Assembly (NCBI GenBank): GCA_963277665.1
Contig: OY728152.1
Location: 1,190,414,357-1,190,478,356, forward strand
Direction of reading: 5' to 3'
Source of the DNA: Viscum album
Taxonomy: Eukaryota > Streptophyta > Magnoliopsida > Santalales > Viscaceae
DNA: 64,000 bases
Of the stretch, positions 43,474 to 56,355 are shown piece after piece. A model generated the notes under the pieces. That model worked only from the letters and a program-made list of their open reading frames with translations, did not search any database and was not told the DNA's origin. Within the stretch, counting starts at the first letter, position 1. Each line of letters opens with the position of its first letter. A program made the position numbers and the translations under genes.

Positions 43474-45309
43474 ATGCAGGAGCGGGAAGTGATCACCTAT
43501 GGATCATGTCAGTTGAGGCCGCATGAGCAGAACTACGCTACCCATGACCTGGAGTTAGCAGCAGTGGTTTTCGCTCTGAAGACATGGCGACACTATCTGA
43601 TGGGTGAGCGCTTTACAGTCTTTTCTGACCATCAGAGTCGCAGGTACATCTTCTCTCAGAAGGACCTGAACCTGAGACTGCGGCGATGGCTCGAGTTCCT
43701 CGAGGACTATGACTTTGAGATAGTCTATACTCCTGGGAAGGGGAATGTAGTAGCCGATGCTCTCAGCAGGAGGACGGACATTCAGCTACTTGAGGAGGCG
43801 ACAGAGAAGCTAGCCGCTTTGCAGATATCCTTCGTGGATAGAGATGGAGCAGCCTTCCTTCAGTCTCTCATAGTCACTCCTCCACTACTGCAGCGGGTCA
43901 GAGAGGCACAGCGTGGGGACACCGACTGTGAGACACGGCGTGCGCAGTTATCCTCAGGACAGGCACCTGATGGATTCTCCTTTGGAGCAGAGCACGACCT
44001 CCTTTTCAGAGGACGTACCTTGGTACCAGTCGCTTTACGAGAGGAGGTGCTGGGAGATTTTCACACTTCTCCTTTGGCGGTACATCCTGGAGTGGCGAAG
44101 ATGTACCAGGATCTCAGACGACAGCACTGGTGGCCGGGCATGAAGAAGGTTGTGGCAGAGTTCGTTTCACGATGCCTCACCTGCCAGCAGGTGAAGGCAG
44201 AGCATCAGGTACCAGCAGGCTTGGTACAGCCCTTGGAGGTCCCGGAGTGGAAGTGGGACGGGATGTCTATGGACTTTGTGACTGGACTTCCACGCACTTC
44301 CAGAGGTCACGACTCCATCTGGGTGGTTGTCGACCGACTCACCAAGTCGGCTCACTTCTTACCCATCAGAGAGCAGGGCTCAGTGGAGAGCTTGGGATGT
44401 CTTTACGTTCAGGCGATTGTACGGCTTCACGGTGTGTCATCATCTATCGTCTCTGATCGAGATGCTCGCTTTACTTCTCGGCTTTGGAAGGGGTTGCAGG
44501 AGGCGTTCGGGACACAAATACGTCTGAGCACCGCCTTTCACCCTCAGAAGGATGGTCAGATGGAGAGGACCATTCAGACTCTCGAGTACATGCTCCGTGC
44601 ATGTGTCCTCGACTTTGGTCGTAGCTGGGAGGACCACCTACCCTTGGTGGAGTTTGCGTACAACAACAGTTACCACTCCACCATCGGGATGGCACCATAC
44701 GAGGCGTTGTACGACCGACCTTGCAGATCTCCTTTGTGCTGGACAGATCCTGGGGAGTCAGCACTTGTGGGACCAGAGATGGTTCGGGCCACGACAGAGA
44801 AGGTCCAGGTCATCCAGGAGCGGATGAGGACAGCTCAGAGCCGGCAGAAGTCTTATGCTGACAGGAGGTGGAGGCCACTAGAGTTCGAGGATGGTGACCA
44901 CGTCTTCTTACGTGCCTCACCTCGACGTGGATTACGGAGATTTGGTCGAGGCGGCAAGTTGTCTCCACGCTTCATCGGACCATTCCAGGTCCTTAGCAGG
45001 ATTGGCGAGGTGGCTTATCCCTTGGCTCTACCACCTCAGTTGCACCGGGTGCACGACATCTTCCACGTATCCCAGCTGAGGAGATACGTGCACGACCCGA
45101 CGCACGTCATTGACCATGGGGAGCTAGACGTCGATGATGGGGCGACTTTTGCGGAGGTCCCAGTGGAGATCGAGGATCGACAGGAGCGGGTCCTACGTGG
45201 ATGATCGATTTCTCTTGTGCGCATCAGATGGCAGCACGGGAACCTCCAGGAGAGCACTTGGGAGCGGGAGGCTCAGATGCGTGCTCAGTACCCACATTTG
45301 TTTCCCTAG
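43474..45309 (+). pseudogene. Element D RNase H and integrase with chromodomain-like tail
   Basis: 576 open codons (43474-45204), then TGA 45202 and in-frame continuation to TAG 45307. RNase H: catalytic Glu in THDLELAAVVFALKTW, Asp in VFSDHQS and VADALSRR, with the first Asp just upstream. Integrase: HHCC zinc domain (HPGVAKMYQDL...CLTCQQVKAEHQ), then catalytic Asp in SMDFVTGLP, Asp in IVSDRDARFT and Glu in KDGQMERTIQ. GPY/F: SPRFIGPFQVL. After the TGA: ISLVRIRWQHGN and ESTWEREAQMRAQYPHLF, the Del/Tekay-type tail. Without an upstream start it cannot be made as a normal polyprotein. Confidence 0.92.
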
Positions 45310-45342
45310 TTTATGATGTATCTTTACGGGGACGTAAAGCCC

Positions 45343-45356
45343 TGAGGTGGGAGTGA
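45343..45356 (+). other. Polypurine tract of element D
   Basis: TGAGGTGGGAGTGA immediately before the 3' LTR. Confidence 0.72.
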
Positions 45357-46069
45357 TGTAAAGACCCATAAATTTCAAAGAAATTTTTTTCTTAATTTTC
45401 TTTGGAATTTTACAAGAACGCGGTTTCTGACGGCACCTAATTCTGAGGCCCGGTGTGCCCGGAATCCTTTTCCGAAGTTTGGCTTGGGTACTTTCAGTGA
45501 ACGAACAAGCGGGTTTTTCTAACTTTTGAACCAGTGCTCGGAATTGAATTCTGAGGGCACCGATGGAATCGCAGCACCGGTATTTGCTTGGAAACGCCTC
45601 TTCCGGAGTTGCGTTTTCTCGGGTGTGGTTTTTAAATTTTTGGGGTTAAGTTAAGAAATAAAATAAAGTGTGCGACAACTTTATTTTTATTTCACTTAAA
45701 GCCACTTGAAATCCACTTAAAGCTGTTTAAGCTGAGCTGAAGCGGATATGGTGCAAATCAAAATATCTTACCCTCTTGGTAGGATATTTGTGAGGTGGGG
45801 CATGCACGAGCCCCACTGTTTCTTTTCCGCTAAGTAACGCACCCGCGAAAACCCCTATTAAACGAAAGTCAACTGACGTGTTTTCTAAATTCTTAACGCC
45901 CCTATTAATTGGGCAGTTTATTCGTTGAAATTAATTCTATTAATTAATGGGTCGTTACTTAGTTTGTTTTTCTCTTTGTTGGCATGTTAATAAAATAAGG
46001 CCAACACACCTTCTTATCTGGATGTTGTGTTAAACATTTGGAGAATCTCTAAAGATCTTCATCCTCCTT

Positions 46070-46101
<32 letters not shown>

Positions 46102-46107
46102 AGAACG
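46070..46107 (+). repeat. 9-bp CGCGAAGAA repeat, expanded in 3' LTR
   Basis: Four copies here against two at 37565-37585. Confidence 0.85.
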
Positions 46108-47673
46108 CCGGCCTCCGACGAAAAGGGAAACGAAGAACACCGAGCCCTCGGAGATCGACGATGCGACGCCGAGTACCGCGACGCCGACGCTTCTTCCGCG
46201 ACGATCCATCCCCGCGACAATCTTCGATCGGCATCTTGAGGTAGGGGATTGCGGTCCTTTTATTTCTTTGTGGGTTATAGCATCAACATGGATTTAATTG
46301 TTATAATTAAATCTGTATGTTCTTGACCCTCGGAGATCGTCGACGCGACGTCGTATTCCGTGACGACGCGACGCTCTTTCGCGACGCGACGACCATCCTC
46401 TACCACGACGGTCATTTCCGCGACGAACTCGCGTCTAACGACGACAAAGGTAGGGGTCGTTTTGAAAATGATTTTACCTATGCTTGTTTTCCTCCGAGGC
46501 AAGAACGTGGACCAACCAATTAACAAGTTGGTCCGCGGATCATTATTGCGGGACGTGGTTTATCAATTGATGGGATTAATGGTGTTGTTTCAAACCGCTA
46601 ACGCAGTGGGTGCGGACCAACGAACAAGTCCGAACCCACCGCCCTTTTGTTCTTGGTGTGTGGAACGGCGGACGACGACAAAACAGGCCGCAGAGACGAT
46701 TTGTTGATTCCGCAATGAAGAACGGGACCCGGGATGAGCCACGGCGCAGACGGAAATGGAATCGGACCACCGAAGCAACTCCGGTGGCCCACGGACTCCA
46801 CAGGCGGCGCCGGCGGCCGGAGGCGGCGGCGCCCCGGCGCGCCGCCGGACGGAGCCGCTGCGGCTTCATCCGCGGCGGCGGCGGTCGACAGACCCGCGAC
46901 CGCGCGGGTCCGGCGAGACACGGGGCGCGGCCCTGCCGCGTCCGCTGACCAAGGGAGGGCCCACACGGGGCCGCGGTGTTCACACGCGGGGGCAGCATGC
47001 CCCCCGCGCTGCTCGGCCGTAACCGGCCGGGCCGGGTCGGTCCGGGCCCAGACCCCCCGTTTCCGGACCTTTTCGGTCTTTTGCTCATAACTTGATCTAC
47101 GGGCCTCCGAACGACGCGTCTTCAACGGAGATGCGATCCTTGGATCGAGACGGTCGTTTCGGTATATCACACTCAAGGTTTCGGAATACTTTGGGTTTGG
47201 CCGGGTTGGTTCGTACACGAAACCAACCGGGCCCTCGGAGCGGAAACGCTCATATCTTGAGCTTCAGACGTCCGATTGACGTGCCGTCGACTTTGTTGAA
47301 TTCCTCTAGATGAGACGGATCTTTTGGATTACTTCGCCCGAGGTTTGTATGTAGGTGGAGTACAGTCGGGTTGGTTTTTCCTTAAAAACCAACCGGGCCC
47401 CTGGAACGAAAAAGCCAATAACTCTCAGACCAGGCGTCCGATTGACGTGCCGTCTGCGACGTCGAGTTCCTGTTGACGATACGGAACTTTTGGATACATC
47501 AACTCTGGACTATGTGTCAGTTGATGTATCAGCCTCTCGGCTCGTGGAGCGGATCCTCCCGAACGAGCTTGCTGTGTGCGGGAACCCTAGAGCTGGCTGC
47601 GACTGCTACTGTGACGACGACGATTGTGCAGAGATCCTCAGTAGATTCGACGACGACGACTATAGCACTCAGC

Positions 47674-47994
47674 GATCCTTTGTGGGTCAGTGCTACCGAT
47701 CCTGTGTGGGTCCGATCCTGTGTGGGTCAGCGCTCAGCGGTCCTGTGTGGGCCAGCGCCTACAGATCCTGTGTGGGTCCGATCCTGTGTGGGTCTTTCCG
47801 GGGGTTAGTTACCTATCGATCCTGTCTGGGTCCGATCCTGTGTGGGTCATTGCGGGGGTTAGTTACCTATCGATCCTGTGTGGGTCTGATCCTGTGTGGG
47901 TCATTGTGGGGGTTAGTTACCTATCGATCCTTTGTGGGTCAGATCCTTTGTGGGTCATTGCAGGGGTTAGTACTTATCGATCCTTTGTGGGTCC
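47674..47994 (+). repeat. GATCCTGTGTGGGTC tandem block (3' LTR)
   Basis: Counterpart of 39363-39700 with one 16-bp unit fewer. Confidence 0.88.
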
Positions 47995-48818
47995 GACGGC
48001 TTAGATGAATCAGTGGCAATACCTGGTCATCTTTATCGTCATATGAAGAAGTATACCTGTGTGAGCTGAATCCCTTTTGCTTTCCTTTGTGGATTGTGTT
48101 GTGCTATCCAGTGTGGATTTACGTTTTGCTTTCCTGTGTGGACTGGGTTGTACTTGGGCTCGGATGTTGGAGCCGAACGAGAATTGATGACTTAGGTATA
48201 TGTATGGGCATATACCTAAGCAGTGTCGGATGTTACTTCGTGATTGCATCTTTCCTTTGTGTATTTTCCTTTGTGGATTCTGGGAGACCTTCGGGGGTCT
48301 TGGGGTCCCTACTGAGTAGCTTATACTCAACCCTGCACAGGCTATGCCCGCACTACGTTGTGTTGGTTGCAGATGACGGACGGCGCTGATCGTGGTTGAG
48401 GCTTGCGGAGCAGGACGGTACCTGGAGGTGGACCACTGGGCGGAACGTACTCGGAGCGGACGGCTGGACCCGAGGAGTAGTGGAGGCTATCTTTACCCAC
48501 CCTTCAGGTGGGATTTCCAGTGGGCAGCTCGACGTTGCGGCTTTACTTTTCAGTTGCTGTTTTTCCCTTCTAGTTGTACTTTACTTTCAGTTTGGGTTTG
48601 TATTCTGGCCCACTTACTTTTCCGCACTTACTGTTGTACCAGTTTTTACTTAGTGTTTACTTCTGCCTACTTACTCTGTGGTGTTTGTTGTTTACTTTAC
48701 AAAGGCAATGCCTTCCCTTTTTCCGGGAGTTACGCCTTGGTGCTAGTCGCCATCCCCTGGCCTATGGAAGGCGGGCTTGGGGTAGTCACGGCACGGGCCT
48801 CGAGGACGGGTCGTGACA

Positions 48819-48823
48819 CAAAT
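48819..48823. repeat. Target duplication of element D (right)
   Basis: CAAAT, identical to 36846-36850. Confidence 0.9.
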
Positions 48824-48841
48824 AGTAAAGAAACATGGTTT
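48824..48841 (-). other. Element B leader, part 3
   Basis: Short stretch between the D insertion and B's primer site. Confidence 0.6.
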
Positions 48842-48853
48842 TCTTTAATACCA
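48842..48853 (-). other. Primer binding site of element B (decayed)
   Basis: Minus strand TGGTATTAAAGA three bases from the 5' LTR; nine of twelve bases match the tRNA-Met primer complement TGGTATCAGAGC. The spacing equals that in D. Confidence 0.72.
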
Positions 48854-49827
48854 CTTTTTAATGTCCCCAAATATGACACTCTCTCACACGGCCATAAAGG
48901 GTTGGTTACTAGACCTCAAACGTGCATCCCCATACACCAAAGGATGTCGATTAGAAGCAGGGGTGTGATAAGTATAGTGGGGAGACTATTCCCACTAGAT
49001 TCAGAGTTGACAACACATTGGAAAACATCCAATAATAAATAAATAAATATTAGAGTGTGGAAATAATTGAAACAATATAATACAGTGAAAACCAGCATTA
49101 AAAGCCAACTGAAAAATCCAAAGAATATTAAAGGAAGATTGTAATGACATGATGGAATGTAAATAAATGTCTTTCTTGAAACAATACAAGTAAAAGACAA
49201 GCATACTCAAATAAATACTCAACATTCCCTAGTCTCGAACCCCACGTCAGTCTCGTCTCAAATCTCCAGCCCATCCAGCAAAGACAATCAACAGCAAGGT
49301 CCTTTTCCCTTTTCCAAACCTACATCCATGTAATCTTCTCGAGTACCAAGTGGTGGCCTGAATAGGGTGTGAGTATAAATTGGTAGGTCGTCACCATCAT
49401 TTCTAAACAAACTATTCTGATAATAAGTTTATGTAACAAAGAGATGGACAAGTGTATTAATTAATTAAACAATTACTATGATACAATAAAAATATTCTTT
49501 GGAACCATGATATAATATCTCTAAGAATGTCTCACAACCATGTCAACCACAACCATATAACCATGGTGAAATGACCTTCTTTGGCATCATGTTGGAATAT
49601 CTCTGAGCATGTCTCACAACCATGCCAACCATAACCATAAACATGGAATAATCGCAATAATCCGAGTCAAATCCCTATAAGAATTAAAGAATACATGTCA
49701 AATACCTATAAGCATTACAGCACGGGACTGTGCTGAGCCCACTCAATATAATCATTACAGCATCCTAGTTGAAGCTCTATAATCATTACATCATGGTACT
49801 GAGACGAACCCACTCAATATAAGAATT

Positions 49828-49832
49828 ACAAC
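49828..49832. repeat. Target duplication of element F (left)
   Basis: ACAAC, identical to 60968-60972. Confidence 0.9.
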
Positions 49833-52829
49833 TGTAAAGACCCGACCCCAGTTTCCTGGAGTCGATGCCTTATTACATTACATTGGCATAATTTCAAGAA
49901 ATTTGTATCCCGAAGGAACGAATATTTTAGTAGATTTGGAAATCCAGATACATAAATAAGTTCAACATTAAAACTTGAAATGAAATAAAACATATAAGTT
50001 TTATTAGGAACATCCACAACTATAATTTTATCCCTACAGGTCATTTATAATAAAATTACTCATGTCCTGAGAAAATGAAACATAAGAAAGGGGTGAGATC
50101 AAATGCTCAGTAAGGGTAAATAATATAGCCGAAGATATCATAAACATAAACATTAGTCATGGTGAATAATTGAAAACACATGCCTTTAAAAATAATAAAC
50201 TTAAACACATTATAGTAGGAATATGAGCTGAGTAAATATTTCCACAATAAAACATAATCATGGGTATTATACTAGTCAAATAACCACATGAACAATGAAT
50301 TTCTAGCTTCATAATGAGGGAAATGCATATGTCATACATTCTGAAACATATCGTCAAGGCCTCGTCCAGGACATCTAAAAATGATTAAGGCCTTATCCAA
50401 AACCATATCTAAAAATGGGCAACGCCTCATCCAAGTCCATATCTATTTGTCTCATGAGACCTATCGATGCATCGAGGGGATATATCAGGCCCCACCCATC
50501 ACATAATAAGTCTAATGCATTTCTCATATGAATGGGGATAAACATAAACAACATATATATTAATATTGAAACTAACATATGAAATGTAAATAACTTTCCC
50601 TGAACATTAAGCATAAACATTAACCATTCAGAGTAAATTGGTGAATGATTTTAAGATAACACATCCACAGTCAAACTAATCATAAACCATTCAATTAAAT
50701 ATGTTAAATTATATCATAAAATATTAATCCCAATAATATATAATAATCAACAATACTGTTGAAATAGATGAAGATACTCTTATAAAATCATCGAGTAATT
50801 CTTGAGATAAATACTCTTTTACTTTGAAAAGAAGAGTTCTTTTGGAAGTATTTGTATAAAAACAGAAATTAAGTATGATTTTATTTTCATAATAAAATGA
50901 GTGATTTTGGAAATATAATGTTTACTAAAATAGATTATAGATTTCCCTTGAAAATAAGTAAAAATTTGAGAAATTTCCTTGAATCGGGCATGTATTTCGA
51001 AAATAATTTTGAAATTTCCTTTTAAAATAAGTGACTCTCCATAAAATAAAGAAGTATTTTGGTTGGTATACATATATAAAACATTAAAATAGAATATATT
51101 ATGAGTAAATATTAATAAATAATAATTTATTTGGGATTACAAAAGAAAAATAGTGACCCAAAAGAAAATGGAGGTTCGGGTAGAAAACTCTTACCTTAAG
51201 TCTGAAGGTGTTCCTCAATTGATCTTAATGACCTGAATAATCAAATTTAGGTTTATAAATTAATGATTCAAGAAACTTATCTACATTTAATTGATTTATT
51301 ATAACCTTATTAGGTTTATTCATGTCCTTTGTATGGTTTAAGAGATTCAATTTCATTGTTTGGGAGTGTTTTCTTCCTTGGTTTTCATGATCGGTTTACT
51401 TATATTCATGTATGAATAAACATATAGAATGAGAATGGTTTTATAGAATATAAGTTGTATTTTATTAGTGAAAAAACATAAGATTACATGGTAATAAAAT
51501 TCCTTTGGTTATTGGGAGTGAATATGAATCATTATATAAAACTTTAATGACAATTGTTTGGGTTAATTAGCGGTTTTTTTATCACAGCAAACTCATTTCA
51601 ATTTATAAATTAATATCATCTATAAAAATGATTTCATAACCTTAAATAAGTTATAATACATATATTATAGTATTTTTCAACCATAAAATTGTTTCATGAC
51701 TATAATTGAATATGGTAATAGAAATTGAATATTCGTTGTCCTTGAATGTGATAAATTAACACATCTCAGATGGTGTTTTCATTTCTAGTATAAAAGAAGG
51801 GGAAGGGAGAGATGATGATAAATTATTCCTTTATCAAAAAAAAATTCTAGTACATGTAAGGTACTATAGTCATCATAACATTTGGATAAAAGGATGTGAG
51901 TAAAGAAAAATAAAAGAAAGTAATTTGAAATAAAAGAAATGAAAAGAGGAATTTATCTCTTGAACTAATCTTCCTTGAGAGCCTCTTTAGGGGAGAGGTT
52001 TTGGTCTTTTAATGAGACCAATGGCTAATGGACATGGGGGAAGAGCTTGGGAGGATATTTGATCAAAATTTAGACAAGGCACAAGGCTTGAGAGGAGTGA
52101 AGATAAGAGGGAGTGGGGGTATAGTGGAGGAGAGGAGGGTTTTCCCATTATTTTACTCATTATTTTATTATTTTTCCAAATAAAACCAATAGTATTGATT
52201 CTTATGACCAATAATAGTAATATGTGTATGTGATTTATAACTAAGTGTGATTACATCATCCATGATGCTATTAATATTGAATTTAACTGATAATGCATAT
52301 ATACAGTGAATTTTCGTATTTTAATATTCATCAACAATTTTAGTATTTCAGAAAAATCCCAAAAATTCAGACTAACAATTTTCTCAATGTGTAGAATTCA
52401 AAAATGAAATAAATTTTTTTGAAAATAATTTTCTAAATATTATTAATTTAATTTTTAAATAAAATCATAATTTATTTAAAAAATAAAAACTTTAAAACTA
52501 TAATTCGTTTTATATCACCTTGAAAAGTTAATAAAGATCTCACTATCTTATAACCTTATGATAATAAAATAATAATATGATTTACTATTAATAATTTTCA
52601 TATTATTATTCATAAGGGTATGTTACTATTCACTAAAAATTATGTTTGTCTTATCAGAATCTAAATATGTTATTGAATGTAACCTTGTATATCAGTTTTT
52701 CAAAATTCAAATCACTGAGGTGGAAAAATTATTTTTATTATCTAGGTTATAACAAAGTGGTGTTTTGTAGAGACACAATGTTTTGTTCATTCAATATTAA
52801 ATTTATTTGAAAAATCTTGGGGTGTTACA
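49833..52829 (-). repeat. Element F 3' LTR
   Basis: 2997 bp; minus strand TGTAACACCCC...GGGTCTTTACA. Homologous to 57984-60967 throughout, with scattered substitutions and small indels. Confidence 0.92.
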
Positions 52830-52846
52830 TTATCCCCTCCTTACAA
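52830..52846 (-). other. Polypurine tract of element F
   Basis: Minus strand TTGTAAGGAGGGGATAA directly before the 3' LTR. Confidence 0.75.
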
Positions 52847-53300
52847 AAATTTCTTCATTGAAATTACCAGAATGATACCTCACAAAAAGATTTGGGTAGT
52901 TCGCCATCATAAGCTCCTCAGGATCCCATGTTTCCTCTTCGATTTTATGATTTTTCCAAAGTATCTTTACTAGTCGAGTCATCTGATTCCTCAACACTTG
53001 TTCTTTAGTGTCCAGAATCTAGATAGGATCTTCTCAGTAAGATAGGTCATGTTCCAATTCTATACCTTTAGAAGTGAGGATATGCATTGGGCCTGGCATG
53101 TACTTTCTTAGCAATGAGACATGAAACACATTGTGTACTTTAGAAAGGGTAGGTGGCATATCCAAATGATATTCAACAGCTCCAATTCTCTCTATAATTT
53201 TAAAAGGTCTTGTGTACCTAGGGATAAGTTTCCCTTTCTTCCCAAATATTATAACACGCTTCCATGGAACGTGATCTCCCACTTGAAACTTCAAATCCTT
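52847..53300 (-). pseudogene. Element F integrase C-terminus and chromodomain-like tail
   Basis: GPY/F-like segment KLIPRYTRPFKIIERIGAVE, then PTLSKVHNVFHVSLLRKYMP. After a stop at 53034 the frame goes on with ILDTKEQVLRNQ, LVKILWKNHKIEEETWDPEE and YPNLF. In related elements this tail is thought to steer insertion to heterochromatin. Confidence 0.85.
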
Positions 53301-54100
53301 CCTTCAATTATCAGTATAGCTTTTTTTCTGCATTGAGATACTTTGATATGGCCTTGAATAGTCTTTACCTTCTCTATTATTTTCTCCACAAGCTCTGGGA
53401 CCACAATCTTCCTTTCTCCAACTTCATCCCAACAAGTTGGTGTACGACATCTCTTTCGGTACAATGCTTCATATGGTGTCATTTGAATACTTGAATGGGA
53501 ACTATTATTATAGGAAAACTCCACTGAAGGTAAATATTGATCCCACATACCTTGAAAGTAAAGTGAACATGATCTCAGCATGTCCTCTAAGGTTTAGATC
53601 GTCCTTTCTGATTGCCCGTCAGTTTGTGGGTGATAAGTAGTACTCAATGTAAGCTCAGTATCCAAAGATTTCTGAAGAATTTTCTAGAATTTCAATGTAA
53701 ATCATGGATCACGATTAGAAACAATTAAGAGAGGTGCTCTATGAAGTCTCACAACTTCATTGATATAGAGTCTTTTCAGGCTCTCCAGTGGAAAATCCTC
53801 CCTTGTAGCGAGGAAATGTGAAGATTTAGTACGTAGATCCACAATTACCCATATTGCATCATTATTTCTTGGAGTTGAGGGTAATCCAGTAACAAAATCC
53901 ATGAATATTTCATCCCATTTCCATGTAGGAATAGGTAGAGGTTTCATGACTCCTCTAGGATGTTGTCGTTCGGCCTTTACATGTTGAAAAACTAAACATC
54001 TTGATACATAATCATAAATTTCCCTCTTCATGTTATCCCACCAGAAATTTTCTTTCAAATATCTATACATTTTAGTGCTAATAGAGTGTATAGAGAAATT
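53301..54100 (-). pseudogene. Element F integrase core and zinc domain
   Basis: Zinc domain near 54110-53960: HS, IHSISTKMYRYLKENFWWDN and CLVFQHVKAERQ, with the second zinc cysteine replaced by Phe. Core: MDFVTGLPSTPRNNDAIWVI keeps the first Asp; LLIVSNRDP has Asn at the second catalytic Asp position; the glutamate block QTDGQSERTI is present. Stops follow the second block near 53700 and recur. Both the D-to-N change and the lost cysteine would inactivate it even without the stops. Confidence 0.87.
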
Positions 54101-54493
54101 TTAGCTATGAGAATCATCCAATAACTCCCTTTTCAGCTCAGGTAGAGATGGAACACATAGTCTCTTCCCAAATTTTATAATTCCATATTCATACATAAAG
54201 TCAGCCAACTTCCCATCTTTCACCGCATTAATTTTCTTTTGAAGATTCTCATCATCAGACCGTGAAGATTTAATTCTTTCCAATAAATACAGTTGGGAAA
54301 CCATTTGAAAAAGTAGTGATGTTTCTCCTTCTTTGGTAATTCTCTTATCCATCCTCACTAGATCCATGTACAAAGGATTCTTTTCAATCCTCATTTTGTT
54401 GAGAACTCCATGATCCTTCCTGCTCAACGCATCAGCTACCTTGTTTGCCTTTCCTGGGTGGTAGTGTATGGAACAATCATAATACTTGAGTAG
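54101..54493 (-). pseudogene. Element F RNase H end and linker
   Basis: Begins with NKVADALSRKDHG, carrying the last RNase H aspartate, followed by the linker to integrase (open stretch 54427-54101, ending PSLPELKRELLDDSHS). Confidence 0.8.
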
Positions 54494-55012
54494 TTAAAGC
54501 CATCTCATTTGAATCATGTTGAGTTCTTTTTGTGAGAAGATATATTTTAGACTCTTATGATCTATATATATATTACATTTTTCTCCATAGAGATAATGTA
54601 TCCATATCTTCAGAGAAAAGATTACCACTGTTAACTCAAAATCATGAGTATTATAGTTTTGTTCATGAATTTTTAACTGTCTTGATGCATAGGAAATAAC
54701 TCTATCATTCTGCATAAAGACACAACCATGTCCTTTCTTTGATGCATCACTATAGATCACAAACCCATCATTCCACAATGGTAGAGTTAGGATCGGATCA
54801 TTCACTACTCTTCTCTTCAATTCTTCAAAACAGTCTTCACATTCTTTTGTACATACAAAATTAACCCCTTTACATGTAAGTTTGGTCATTTGGTTGGATA
54901 AACAGGCGAAGTTCTGAACAAAACACCGATAATAACTTGCTAAACCAATAAAACTACATACCTCAGTTATGTTCATTAGAGTAAGACATTCTTGCACAGC
55001 CTTTGCCTTCAC
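54494..55012 (-). pseudogene. Element F RT connection and RNase H
   Basis: 172 open codons. VCSFIGLASYYRCFVQNFA is the connection motif; IYSDASKKGHGCVFMQ, THDFELTVVIFSLKIW and IYIDHKSLKYIFSQKELN carry the RNase H Asp, Glu and Asp. RNase H removes the RNA strand from the cDNA hybrid. The stretch is clean but isolated by stops at both ends. Confidence 0.88.
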
Positions 55013-55660
55013 AGGATCAGTAGATATTCCATCCTTAGAGACAATGTGTCCAAGAAAGGAAATGGATTGTAGCTAAAATTCGCACTTTCTAAACTTTCCA
55101 TATAATTCATTTCTTCTAAGAGTCTTCAGAATAGTGAGCAAGTGATTTTCATGATCCTCGTAGATTTTGGAGTATACCATGATATCATCAATAAATACAA
55201 CTACAAAGTCATCAAGATATTCCTTGAAAACTCTATTCATTATATCCATGAAAACAAAGGGTTCATTAGTCATTCTAAAAGGCATTACTGTAAAATCATA
55301 ATGCTTATACCTAGTTTGAAATGTTGTCTTTGGAATATCTTCCTTACTCACACACAACTAATGATATCCATATCAAAGATAAATCTTAAAAAAATGTTGG
55401 GCTCCATGAAGTTGATCAAATAAATCATCAATGTGAGGTAGGGGATACTTGTTCTTTATTGTTATAGCATTGATCTCTCTGTAGTCAATACACAACCTCA
55501 TAGATCCATCTTTCTTCTTAATGAAAAGAATAGGGGATCCCCGTGGAGAAACACTAGGGAGAATAAATCCTCTATCACTCAATTCCTCTAGTTGTTTATT
55601 CAGTTCCACTAATTCCACAGTGACCATTCTATATGGGGTCTTTGATATGGACCTTGAATC
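55013..55660 (-). pseudogene. Element F reverse transcriptase
   Basis: 55627-55373: [39 protein letters not shown] and [10 protein letters not shown]. 55357-55073: [20 protein letters not shown] and [14 protein letters not shown] with FIDD intact. A stop lies between the two halves, near the GYHQL block (here degraded), and another follows the second half. Confidence 0.88.
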
Positions 55661-56355
55661 AGAAATTAAGTCAATATAAAACTCAATTTCCTGCTCTGGA
55701 GGATGTTACGGTAAATCCTCTGGAAACGCATCAACATATTCTTGCACCATATGTATGACCATTATTTGAACATTCCTTTCCTCACCCATAGTTATTGAAT
55801 TCCCTTACTCCTTAATAATTGAATTCAGTAGAGCTAATGGGGGTGGATTTAGATGATAATCAGATGGTGAGGTTTTTTCTCTAAAGATAAGGGATTCCAC
55901 ATAGTCCTAAAAAATTGTAACCTCCTTCTTCTTGAAATAAATTTTTGCATCATGTTTTGAAATCCAATCCATATCAAGGATTATATCAAATTTGATCATG
56001 GGTATGATAATAAAATCAAAAGATAAAGTATGTTTATATTTCATAATGGGGATCGTATGACATGACTTTGTTGGAATGATTTTCCCTTAAGAGTTTTGAC
56101 TGAAAACTCCCTTACTGAATCAAATTGGAAATATCTAATTTTCTTGGAAAACTGGGAATATATGAAAGAATGTGATGATCCATAATCAAATAATGCATTG
56201 GCTATGTTTGAGGAAACGATTAAATTACCTACCACCACATCATTAGGAACTTCAATATCAGCAGTTGTGATCGTATAAGATTGTACCTGCTCCCTTGGCC
56301 TTTTCTGAGGCACGTTTCTTTGACACTTTAGACAATCATTAGCATAGTGTCCCAT
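55661..56355 (-). pseudogene. Element F protease
   Basis: 56355-56041 includes GHYANDC (end of a zinc knuckle), then NALFDYGSSHSFIYSQF, where the protease triad D-S/T-G reads D-Y-G. A Tyr at this place should abolish catalysis. The remaining protease and spacer to RT carry stops. Confidence 0.8.

Larger units (their letters stand above)
36851..48818 (+). mobile_element. Element D: Ty3-gypsy (Tekay-like), youngest large element
   Basis: 11,968 bp with two LTRs, primer site, gag, protease, RT, RNase H, integrase with chromodomain-like tail, purine tract and a perfect 5-bp duplication CAAAT. Base composition is much more GC-rich than its surroundings. Gag and pol carry scattered stops and one frameshift, so it cannot move by itself, but the RNase H-integrase part is clean. 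It sits in the leader of B, 18 bp outside B's primer site. Confidence 0.94.
45357..48818 (+). repeat. Element D 3' LTR
   Basis: 3462 bp, TGTAAAGACCC...GGGTCGTGACA. Carries four copies of a 9-bp unit CGCGAAGAA near 46070-46107 where the 5' LTR has two, and lacks most of the GC-rich block. Confidence 0.93.
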
